A DNA stretch of 64,000 bases from Deinococcus seoulensis (lineage in GTDB: Bacteria > Deinococcota > Deinococci > Deinococcales > Deinococcaceae): contig NZ_BMQM01000014.1 of assembly GCF_014648115.1 (NCBI RefSeq), positions 41,465 through 105,464 on the forward strand. The letters run 5' to 3'. The translations under genes and the position numbers were made by a program. The notes beneath the pieces were generated by a model. It made no database searches and was not told the origin of the DNA. It saw nothing but the letters and a program-made list of their open reading frames with translations. This document shows positions 37,861 to 46,167 of the stretch, in pieces. The first letter of the stretch is position 1. Each line of letters begins with the position of its first letter.

Positions 37861-38032
37861 TCATACGGACTCCGATTGAATGGCTTATAAAGCCGTTCAA
37901 TTCGAGCGAGGCGAGTAGGAGCAAAGCGGGCTGCCAGACGTGGCGTTGGCAACCCGGCGCCCTTCCGGGTTGTCAACGAAATAAACGGAATCCGCTTTGC
38001 TCGCTCTGCGGCGCAGCTCTACGAGTCCGTAC
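37861..38032 (+). repeat. Dispersed intergenic repeat, copy C
   Basis: Starts TCATACGGACTCCGATTGAATGGC with a partner stem GCCGTTCAATTCGAG. It contains GGCAACCCGGCGCCCTTCCGGGTTG, shared with copy B in inverted orientation, and AACGAAATAAACGGAATCCG, shared with copy E, and ends ACGAGTCCGTAC. Its tail GCTCTGCGGCGCAGCTCTACGAG is found inverted inside copy E. The gap 37714-38128 contains this element and one terminator. Confidence 0.85.
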
Positions 38033-38040
38033 AACCTGAA

Positions 38041-38079
38041 GGCGCGGGCCGGGAAGCTGTGTCTGCTTCCGCCCGCGCC
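38041..38079 (-). terminator. Strong hairpin downstream of the NhaD/ArsB-like permease gene
   Basis: GGCGCGGGC-CG-GGAAGC pairs with GCTTCC-GCCCGCGCC over a 7-nt loop. On the minus strand it is followed by TTCAGGTTGT. A likely rho-independent terminator, though the T run is weak. Confidence 0.65.
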
Positions 38080-38128
38080 GCCTGGGTGCCCGCCGACTGT
38101 CCAGGATGACCCCGGATGGCCGGGGCCG

Positions 38129-39478
38129 TCAGTTCATCAGGGTGTGGGTGATGTAGAACAGGCCCAGCGCGATGGTCGTGGTGATCAGCGAGACTGGCGT
38201 GCCGTACCGCATGAACCCGCCGAACGAGATCGGGTGGCCTTCCCGCGCGGCGATGTCGGACACGACGATGTTCGCGGACGCGCCGATCAGGGTGAGGTTC
38301 CCGCCCAGGCAGGCGCCCAGTGACAGCGCCCACCACAGCGGGTCCATGCTGGGGCCGAAGGTGGTCTGCAACTCGCGCAGCACGCTGGCCATGGAGATCG
38401 TGAACGGAATGTTGTCCACGAACCCGCTGATCAGGGCGCTGGCGAAGCCCACCAGCAGGATGCCGCTGCCGACGTTCCCGCCGATGATGTCGGTCAGGGA
38501 GGTGGCGACCATCGTGAACACGCCCACGTGCTCCAGGGCGCCCACCACCACGAACAGGCCCATGAAGAACAGCAGCGTGGTCCACTCGACCTGCTCGAAC
38601 AGTTCGACCGGGGTCAGGTCCGCGATCAGCATCAGGAAGGTGCTGGTGGTCAGGGCGATCAGGCCTGCCTCCAGGCCCAGCGGGTGCCCGATCATGAACA
38701 GCAGGAGCGTCACGGCGAACACGCCCAGCGCCTGTTTCATCAGCAGCGGGTTGGTTTTCAGGGGCGTGTCGTCGGTCAGGGCCAGCCGCAGCCGCTCGGC
38801 GCTGATGTCGCTGTTCAGGTCGCCGCGCCGGCGCATCAGCAGGTGCATCAGGCCGATGCCTGCCACGGTCGCCACCAGCGCGTACGGCGCGACGTTCGTC
38901 AGGAACTCCCCGAAGCCCTTGCCGGCCACGGACCCGATGATGATGTTCGGCGGGTCGCCGACCAGCGTGGCCGTGCCGCCCGTGTTGCTCGACAGGATCA
39001 CGGCGATCAGGTACGGCATGGGTTTCAGGCCCAGGCGCAGCACGACCGTCATGACCACCGGCGCCATGAACAGCACCGTCGTGACGTTGTCGAGGAAGGC
39101 GCTGAACAGCGCGGTCAGCAGACTGAAAATCCACAGCACGCGGGCCGGTTCGCCGCGCGTGAGGACCAGCGCCCGGCGGGCCACCAGGTCGAAGAACCCG
39201 CTGCGGCTCAGGACGTTCACGATGTTCATCATGCCGAACAGCAGGAAGATCGTGTTGAAATCGATGCTGGCCCACGCCATGTCCGGCGTGAGCAGGCCCG
39301 TGATCATGACCGCGCAGGCGCCCAGCAGCGCCGCCACGGTGCGGTGAACGTACTTCTCGAGCAGGATCATGGCGTACGTCGCCACGAACAGCGCGATCGC
39401 CAGCGTGGTCAGCTGACCGCTGCTGAGGTTGATGCCGAGGCTGCTCAGCAGGTTGATGGACTCAGTGGGTTCGTGCAT
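38129..39478 (-). CDS. Ion transporter superfamily permease (NhaD/ArsB-like)
   Basis: The 449-residue protein has 11-12 hydrophobic helices and ion-transporter-superfamily motifs: ILSSNTGGTATLVGDPPNIIIGS in the first half and SLGACLGGNLTLIGASANIVVSD in the second. This inverted-repeat pattern is shared by NhaD Na+/H+ antiporters, ArsB arsenite pumps and SLC13 carriers, so the substrate is uncertain. No ars genes are nearby, and neighbours are Na+/H+ and sulfate-type transporters, which makes cation or anion homeostasis more likely. GGAGAG lies 6 nt before the ATG. Confidence 0.9.
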   Translation of the reverse strand: MHEPTESINLLSSLGINLSSGQLTTLAIALFVATYAMILLEKYVHRTVAALLGACAVMITGLLTPDMAWASIDFNTIFLLFGMMNIVNVLSRSGFFDLVARRALVLTRGEPARVLWIFSLLTALFSAFLDNVTTVLFMAPVVMTVVLRLGLKPMPYLIAVILSSNTGGTATLVGDPPNIIIGSVAGKGFGEFLTNVAPYALVATVAGIGLMHLLMRRRGDLNSDISAERLRLALTDDTPLKTNPLLMKQALGVFAVTLLLFMIGHPLGLEAGLIALTTSTFLMLIADLTPVELFEQVEWTTLLFFMGLFVVVGALEHVGVFTMVATSLTDIIGGNVGSGILLVGFASALISGFVDNIPFTISMASVLRELQTTFGPSMDPLWWALSLGACLGGNLTLIGASANIVVSDIAAREGHPISFGGFMRYGTPVSLITTTIALGLFYITHTLMN

Positions 39479-39775
39479 GCGGCTCTCCGGGAATCAGGGC
39501 GGGACGGACGGTGGGGAAGGGGGGTGGACTCATGGACGCTCCTAGTGTGCGCGGCGCCCCGGAACCGGTGCGGACTGCGTGAAAGACGCATGAAGTGCGC
39601 CCCGCCCGGCCGCGACCGGCGGGTGAACGGCAATGGGAGAAGCTTGCTTGCAGGCTCCTCCCGTTCAGCGTGTGGTCGCCGCGACCGGCTCCTGGGAGCC
39701 TCGTTTCAGGGGCAGTGTAGCGCGGCCCTCCGGAAACCCGTCCGGGCGGATCATGCGCGCGGCCGTCCGTTTCGT

Positions 39776-39830
39776 CAGGGGAGCGGGTTGCCCACTCCAC
39801 GTCCGGCCGCCCGTTGCTCTCCTTCTCGCT
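39776..39830 (-). repeat. Fragment of the dispersed repeat (copy G)
   Basis: GGGTTGCCCACTCCACGTCCGG resembles GGGTTGCCAACTCCACGTCCGG of copy B, followed by a similar CTCCTTCTCGC end. It lies directly against the SulP gene stop. The gap 39479-39830 contains nothing else I can identify, apart from the promoter of the upstream permease gene and an imperfect GGGAG(A)AGC.../GGCTCCTCCC hairpin near 39630-39665. Confidence 0.6.
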
Positions 39831-41330
<1,500 letters not shown>

Positions 41331-41515
41331 GGGCACCTCGTGCGGCGCGGTGACAACCGAATTCCGGCCCCCGGCGCCTGCCCGTGGGGGCGGCGCGTGG
41401 GGTGGTCATCTGGTTATCGTCGGGGGCGTCACTCGTAGGCGGGACGCCGCACCCGCGGCCCCCGCAGTATGCCGCGCGCGGCCGCCCGCAGCAACCCCGG
41501 CACGCGCCCGGCCGC

Positions 41516-42397
41516 TCAGGGGCGCCGGGGTGGGTGCAGGTCCAGCAGGACCAGTTCGGCCGGGCAGTCCCAGCGCAGCGGCACGCCGGTCACGCCCAGC
41601 CCGGTCGACACGAACCCCAGCGCGTGCCCGCTGGGCGTGACGCCCGGCGTGCCCTCGGCGGGCGACCCGATGATGCGGTCCCCGCTGACCCAGCCGCGCA
41701 GCACGTTCAGCAGGGTCGAGCGGGGCTTGAGCGGCCCGAACATCGGCACGCGCACCTGCCCGCCGTGCGTGTGCCCGCTGAGGGTCAGGCCGATCCAGGC
41801 GGGCACCTGCGTCAGGTAGTCCGGGTTGTGGGAGAGCAGCACGACCGCGCCGCCCGCGCGTCGGGCCAGCGCCGCCTCCAGGTCCTGATTCCCGAACCAC
41901 CAGTCGTCCACGCCCGCCACGAACAGGTCGTCGCGGACCTGCCGTCCGGCGTTGTTGATCAGGTGCACGCCGCTGTCACGCAGGTTCCCGGCGAAGGTGG
42001 TGCGCGTGGCGTTGGTGTTCAGGCTGGTCCAGTCGTGGTTGCCCCACACGGCGTACACGCCCAGCGGGGCGTTCAGGCGTGAGAGTTCCGTCAGCAGCGC
42101 CTGGTGGCGGCGCCGGCCCACGCCGCTGTCCAGGAAGTCGCCCGTGATCACGATCAGGTCGGGCCGGGCGCGCAGGGCCGCGCTCACCCAGCGGCGCACG
42201 CTGCCGCGCCGGATGAATAGCCCGTAGTGCAGGTCGCTCAGGTGCGCGATCCGCACCGGGCGGGTCAGGCCGTCCAGCGGGGCGCGGTGCGTGATCACCC
42301 GGAAGCGGTAGGTGTTCGCCACGCCGGTCACGAGCAGGCTGGCCGCGCCCCATCCCAGGACGGAACCGAGGACGTTCAGCGCACGCTTGAAAGACAT
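41516..42397 (-). CDS. Membrane-anchored metallophosphoesterase (YkuE/YaeI-like)
   Basis: The 293-residue protein has an N-terminal hydrophobic anchor (about residues 10-28) and the calcineurin-like metal-binding set: HLSDLHYG, GDFLDSG, WGNHDW, LLSHNPDY and LTLSGHTHGGQVRVP. It should hydrolyse a phosphodiester or phospholipid-type substrate at the membrane, using two metal ions. The closest well-known relatives are YaeI/YkuE-like phosphodiesterases. ATG 42397 is chosen over one four codons upstream, as it begins the anchor region. It is parallel to the SulP gene with a 185-nt gap. Confidence 0.9.
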   Translation of the reverse strand: MSFKRALNVLGSVLGWGAASLLVTGVANTYRFRVITHRAPLDGLTRPVRIAHLSDLHYGLFIRRGSVRRWVSAALRARPDLIVITGDFLDSGVGRRRHQALLTELSRLNAPLGVYAVWGNHDWTSLNTNATRTTFAGNLRDSGVHLINNAGRQVRDDLFVAGVDDWWFGNQDLEAALARRAGGAVVLLSHNPDYLTQVPAWIGLTLSGHTHGGQVRVPMFGPLKPRSTLLNVLRGWVSGDRIIGSPAEGTPGVTPSGHALGFVSTGLGVTGVPLRWDCPAELVLLDLHPPRRP

Positions 42398-42449
42398 GCC
42401 GCGCAGCATAGCCCGCAGCGGCCATACCCCGCAGTGGCCGGGGGGGCGC

Positions 42450-42554
42450 TCATACGGATTGTCGGCTCCACGTCCGGCGGGGGGGGGTTCTCTCCTGCCT
42501 GCATCCGCCCGGACACAGCGGCTTTACAAGCCATTCAGGTCGGAGTCCGTATCA
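42450..42554 (+). repeat. Dispersed intergenic repeat, copy D (short)
   Basis: Ends are TCATACGGATT and CGGAGTCCGTATCA. The inside keeps GGCTCCACGTCCGGCGGG and GGCTTTACAAGCCATTCAGG. It is about 105 bp and lies between the phosphoesterase start and the next gene. The remaining gap 42555-42724 has a GC hairpin. Confidence 0.8.
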
Positions 42555-42641
42555 GCAATGGTGCGGACACTGTTCGGGCGCCAGAGGGGACAAGCATGGA
42601 ACACGTCTTCTGTAACGCCATTCCTGCTCACCCCCTCCCAG

Positions 42642-42662
42642 CCTCCCCCCTCAAGGGGGAGG
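42642..42662 (-). terminator. GC hairpin downstream of the GAF-GGDEF gene
   Basis: CCTCCCCC and GGGGGAGG form an 8-bp stem with the 5-nt loop CTCAA. It lies 60 nt past the stop of the minus-strand GGDEF gene and lacks a T run. Confidence 0.4.
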
Positions 42663-42724
42663 GGTAACCACTGCGTGTTCCTCGCTGGTCTGCCCTGAAG
42701 TTATGAACCTGTCCGCACCATTGA

Positions 42725-44212
42725 TCAGTGGGTGCGTTCGCGTTTGTGGCGGTACAGGCGCGAGTCGGCCAGTTGCAGGCAGCTGCCCATGTCGGCGGCC
42801 TCCTCGGGCCAGCGGGCCACGCCGTGTGACGCCGAGGCGTTCCGGAACCCGCCGGCGCGCACCTGGGTCAGGGCCGCGCCGATCCAGTCCGCGAACACGT
42901 CGGGTGACTGGTCGGGCGGCAGCAGCAGCGCGAACTCGTCCCCGCCGATGCGGTATGCCTGCCCGCCCTGCGGGGCGGCCGTGAGTGCCTGCGCGAACAG
43001 GCGCAGCAGGTCGTCGCCCGAGGCGTGGCCGCCCTCGTCGTTCACGCGTTTCAGGTCGTCGAGGTCCACGGCGGCCAGCAGTCCGGCCGTCAGGGCGCCG
43101 CGTTCCATGAAGGCGCGGCGGTTGCCCAGGCCGGTCAGCGGGTCGGTCAGGGCGGCCAGTTCGGCGGTGCGGGTCAGTTCCCGCATGGACATGGCCTGCC
43201 GGATGGCGTTCGCGGACGCCCCGAACAGTTCGCGCTGCCGGGCGGTCCAGCTGGCCCCGGCGCGCAGCATGGCGTACGACACGACGTACGTCTGGTCGCC
43301 GTAGGTGCCCAGCGGCAGCCACGCGATGGCCTGCGCGCCCGCCTGCACCACGCCCGGCGCGGCGTTCGGGGTGTCGGCGTACTGGTTGACGTAGTGCGGC
43401 TGCCCGTTGCTGGCGACCGTCCACGCGACGCCCTCGCCGGGGCGCAGGCGTTCCGGCAGGTGCTGCGCGAAGCTCTGGCCGTTCTCGCTGTACGTCCAGC
43501 TGGCGACCGTGCGGCCGCCGCTGCTGTCCAGGGCGATCAGCGCGGCCCAGTCCACGCCCGCCACCTGCGCGATCAGTTCGGTGGCGAAGGCGGCGATGTC
43601 CTGCGGCGGCAGGTCCAGCTGCGCGAGGTTGTTCACGCCCAGCAGCGCCTCGTTCACGGCCTGTGATTCGCGCAGGAAACTCATCATCTGCGCGCGGGCC
43701 TGTCCCTCGGTCTCCAGTTGCCGTTTGGTGAACCGCAGTTCCAGTTCACTGACGACCACGCCCGCCAGGTCGGTCAGGGACGCGTGGTCCTCGGCGCTGA
43801 AGTCCGCGTGCGGGCGGGTGTCGATGATGCACAGGCTGCCCAGCTTGAACCCGTCGGGCGTGACCAGCGGCGCCCCGGCATAGAAGCGGATGTGCGGCGC
43901 GCCGGTCACCAGCCCGTTGTCCGCGAAGCGCGGGTCGCGCGTGGCGTCGGGCACGACCATCACGTCCTCGCCCATGATGGTGTGCGCGCAGAACGACAGT
44001 GAGCGGTCGGTCTGGCGGATGTCCAGGCCGATGCAGGCCTTGAACCACTGGCGGTCCTTGTCGACCAGCGAGATCAGCGCGATGGGCACGCCGAACAGCC
44101 GCGTGGCGATCTGCGTGATCCGGTCAAAGGTATGTTCCGGCAGGGTGTCGAGCACCGCGTAGCGTGCCAGGGTCGCCAGCCGCTGTTCATCTCCTGCCTG
44201 TCCTGCCGTCAT
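42725..44212 (-). CDS. GAF-domain diguanylate cyclase
   Basis: The 495-residue soluble protein has an N-terminal GAF domain (about 10-165) of the kind starting RLATLARYAVLDTLPEHTFDRIT, a second GAF-like domain (180-320) and a GGDEF domain (335-490) with RIGGDEFALLL. The Arg/His residues before GGDEF do not form an RxxD feedback site. It should make c-di-GMP when its sensory domains bind ligand. The ATG at 44212 has GAGAGA just upstream; ATG 44224 is four codons longer and possible. Confidence 0.93.
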   Translation of the reverse strand: MTAGQAGDEQRLATLARYAVLDTLPEHTFDRITQIATRLFGVPIALISLVDKDRQWFKACIGLDIRQTDRSLSFCAHTIMGEDVMVVPDATRDPRFADNGLVTGAPHIRFYAGAPLVTPDGFKLGSLCIIDTRPHADFSAEDHASLTDLAGVVVSELELRFTKRQLETEGQARAQMMSFLRESQAVNEALLGVNNLAQLDLPPQDIAAFATELIAQVAGVDWAALIALDSSGGRTVASWTYSENGQSFAQHLPERLRPGEGVAWTVASNGQPHYVNQYADTPNAAPGVVQAGAQAIAWLPLGTYGDQTYVVSYAMLRAGASWTARQRELFGASANAIRQAMSMRELTRTAELAALTDPLTGLGNRRAFMERGALTAGLLAAVDLDDLKRVNDEGGHASGDDLLRLFAQALTAAPQGGQAYRIGGDEFALLLPPDQSPDVFADWIGAALTQVRAGGFRNASASHGVARWPEEAADMGSCLQLADSRLYRHKRERTH

Positions 44213-44259
44213 GTCTCTCATCATGCCAGAAACTGGGGTCCGGCGGCCGGGACCGCCGC

Positions 44260-44985
44260 TCAGGGAAGCAGCGGCACGTCGTCCCAGTCGAGGCTGGTGT
44301 CGCGCAGCGGGATGAACACCAGCCGCGACAGGCCTTCTCGCAGTTCGGCGAGGCAGCGCTGCACCTCGGTCTCTGCCTGGATGGCTTCGGCGGGGTCCGG
44401 GCCGCGCTGACGCAGGAACGGGAAGCGGGGTTTCGCGGTGGGCTGCGCGGCGCGGGTCTGGGCGTCCAGCGCGCCTGCCAGCGCCAGGGTCAGGTCGCTG
44501 ACGGCGGCGTCGGCGCCGTTGGGCAGCAGTTCGCGCACGTTGCCGCCCGCCACCAGGGCGTGCAGGGGGGTGGGGTCGGTGCCCAGCGGCGCGGCCCGGC
44601 GGCCCTGCACGTGCTGTACGTGCCCCAGCGCCGATCCGAAGCCGATGCTGGAGCCGGGGCGCTGCACCCGCTCGCCGAGCAGTGCCACGAGTTCCGGGGG
44701 GTCGCCGGGCAGCAGCAGCGCGCGCAGCCAGTGGCCGCCCTGCCGGTGGGCGTGCACGGTGCTGATGGCCTGCGCGGTGCGGTAGGTCAGTTCGTCGCTG
44801 GCCAGGATCTGTTGCAGCGCGGCGGGCAGTGGACGGCGGGTCGCGCCGGGCGGGTCGCTGCGCTGCGAGGGCTGGGTCCTGGGCTCCTGTGCCGTGATGG
44901 AAGAGGAGGTGGGGTGGGACGGCATGGGCGCATGGTAGTGCAGTCCGGGTGCGGTGGGGGCCGTCCGGATGTCCCGCCGGTTCAT
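44260..44985 (-). CDS. Hypothetical protein
   Basis: I do not recognise this 241-residue protein. It has no signal peptide or membrane helix. The N-terminal 50 residues are Pro/Ser/Thr-rich and probably disordered. The rest mixes helix and strand (LTYRTAQAISTVHAHRQGGHWLRALLLPGDPPELVALLGERV) with a partly conserved-looking C-terminus (LVFIPLRDTSLDWDDVPLLP). ATG 44985 lies 7 nt after TATTTA and would be leaderless. It is divergent from the iron operon and shares its 39-nt promoter region, so it could be co-regulated by iron. Confidence 0.7.
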   Translation of the reverse strand: MNRRDIRTAPTAPGLHYHAPMPSHPTSSSITAQEPRTQPSQRSDPPGATRRPLPAALQQILASDELTYRTAQAISTVHAHRQGGHWLRALLLPGDPPELVALLGERVQRPGSSIGFGSALGHVQHVQGRRAAPLGTDPTPLHALVAGGNVRELLPNGADAAVSDLTLALAGALDAQTRAAQPTAKPRFPFLRQRGPDPAEAIQAETEVQRCLAELREGLSRLVFIPLRDTSLDWDDVPLLP

Positions 44986-44987
44986 AC

Positions 44988-45017
44988 TTGACTAAATAAC
45001 TCGGAATAGTTCAGTAT
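44988..45017 (+). promoter_or_regulatory. Leaderless promoter of the iron operon with an imperfect palindrome
   Basis: -35 TTGACT (44988-44993) and -10 CAGTAT (45012-45017) are 18 nt apart, and ATG 45025 follows 7 nt later. The half-sites TTGACTAAAT and AATAGTTCAG (inverted, imperfect) cover the region between the -35 and -10. The region is strikingly AT-rich for this genome, which suggests a metal-regulator box. Confidence 0.6.
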
Positions 45018-45024
45018 TCGACGC

Positions 45025-46167
45025 ATGCGCCCCGCTGCCCCGGCCCCCACTGCCCCGCTCACCGCTGCCCCGGCCACGACTGCCCCGGCCGCTGCCGTCA
45101 CCTCCCCCCGGCGCCGCCCGGCCCCCGGCGTCCTGCTGGGCCTCGCCCTGCTGACCACCACGGCCACCGCCCAGACCGCCGCCCAGTCCGCCGCGCGCCC
45201 TGCCGACCTGAGCGGCGTCAAGACCTACCTCACCACCCGCCTCGCCACGCAGGCCAGCGCCGCCGCCGCCCTCAGCCGCGCCGCCGACACCTACCACGCC
45301 CAGGCGCAGAAACGGAACTTCAACTACGCCGCGCTGACCCGCGACCCGCAGGTGCTCGCCACCCTCCGCGCTGCCCGCAGCGCCTGGCAGAAGGCCAGCC
45401 CCGCCTACGAGACCATCGAGGGCATCGTCGCCGGCGTGGACAGCCTCGCCCCCTTCGACGTGATCCTCGACGCCGGTACCAGCGGCGCGCAGGGCGGCCC
45501 GGACGTGGCGCCCATCGACCTGACCCTGCCCGGCGGGCGCGTCCTGAAACGCCCCGGCAACCTGTTCGGCGTGACCGAGGGCAGCCTGTGGGGCACCGTG
45601 CCCGCCTTCAGCAGCGGCGTGAAAGCCGACCTGAACGGCAACGGCCGCCTGGAGAGCGGCGAGGTCCTGCCCGACGCGCCCACCCTGAAAGCCGCCGCCG
45701 CCGCGCTGCACACCCAGACCCTGGCCCTCCAGAAGGCCGCCGCCCGCTGGACCCCCACCCGCGCGGACGTGTTCGGCGCGCTCGTCGGGAACGTCCCCAC
45801 CGTCGGCCCCGTGTTCTTCGAGGACTGGAAGACCAGCCCCTTCGTGCTGGGCAGCGCCAGCACCCGCCGCGACTTCGTGGTCATCTCCCGCCTGAGCGAC
45901 CTGGGCGGCAACGTCCGCTCCTGGCAGGCCATGTACGCCGGACTGAGCCCCGACGTGCGCGCCCGCAGCGCCGCGCTGGACACCCAGATCACGGCCGGAC
46001 TGAACGAACTCGCGCAGTTCGTGAGCACCCTGACCGCCCGCGAACGCACCCGCCACTACACGCCGGAACAGGCCGAGGCCCTGCAACGCGAGGCGCAGAA
46101 CCGCGCCACCGTCATCGCGGGCCGCGTGACCCAGGCCGCCGCGCTCCTGAACGTGAGCCTCCCGTGA
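45025..46167 (+). CDS. Periplasmic imelysin/EfeO-like protein with an EF-hand loop
   Basis: The 380-residue exported protein has a long N-region and a hydrophobic signal (GVLLGLALLTTTATA, about 36-50). It is mostly helical, as in imelysin/EfeO iron-uptake proteins (SAWQKASPAYETIEGIVAGVDSLAPFDVI). Residues 202-213 (DLNGNGRLESGE) form a canonical EF-hand-like calcium loop. I did not see the GxHxxE imelysin motif, so the family call is tentative. Its stop overlaps the FTR1 gene GTG by 4 bases, which makes a role in iron delivery likely. Confidence 0.7.
   Translation: MRPAAPAPTAPLTAAPATTAPAAAVTSPRRRPAPGVLLGLALLTTTATAQTAAQSAARPADLSGVKTYLTTRLATQASAAAALSRAADTYHAQAQKRNFNYAALTRDPQVLATLRAARSAWQKASPAYETIEGIVAGVDSLAPFDVILDAGTSGAQGGPDVAPIDLTLPGGRVLKRPGNLFGVTEGSLWGTVPAFSSGVKADLNGNGRLESGEVLPDAPTLKAAAAALHTQTLALQKAAARWTPTRADVFGALVGNVPTVGPVFFEDWKTSPFVLGSASTRRDFVVISRLSDLGGNVRSWQAMYAGLSPDVRARSAALDTQITAGLNELAQFVSTLTARERTRHYTPEQAEALQREAQNRATVIAGRVTQAAALLNVSLP

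Noticed and set aside
42555..42720. Small plus-strand ORF (MEHVFCNAIPAHPLP...)
   Set aside because: It runs through a GC hairpin with no ribosome site, and the sequence looks like a non-coding repeat region.
45588..46163. N-terminal extension of the FTR1 gene into the imelysin-like gene
   Set aside because: The extra 192 residues are an Arg/Pro-rich out-of-frame shadow. GTG 46164 gives a normal 4-base overlap and a signal peptide.
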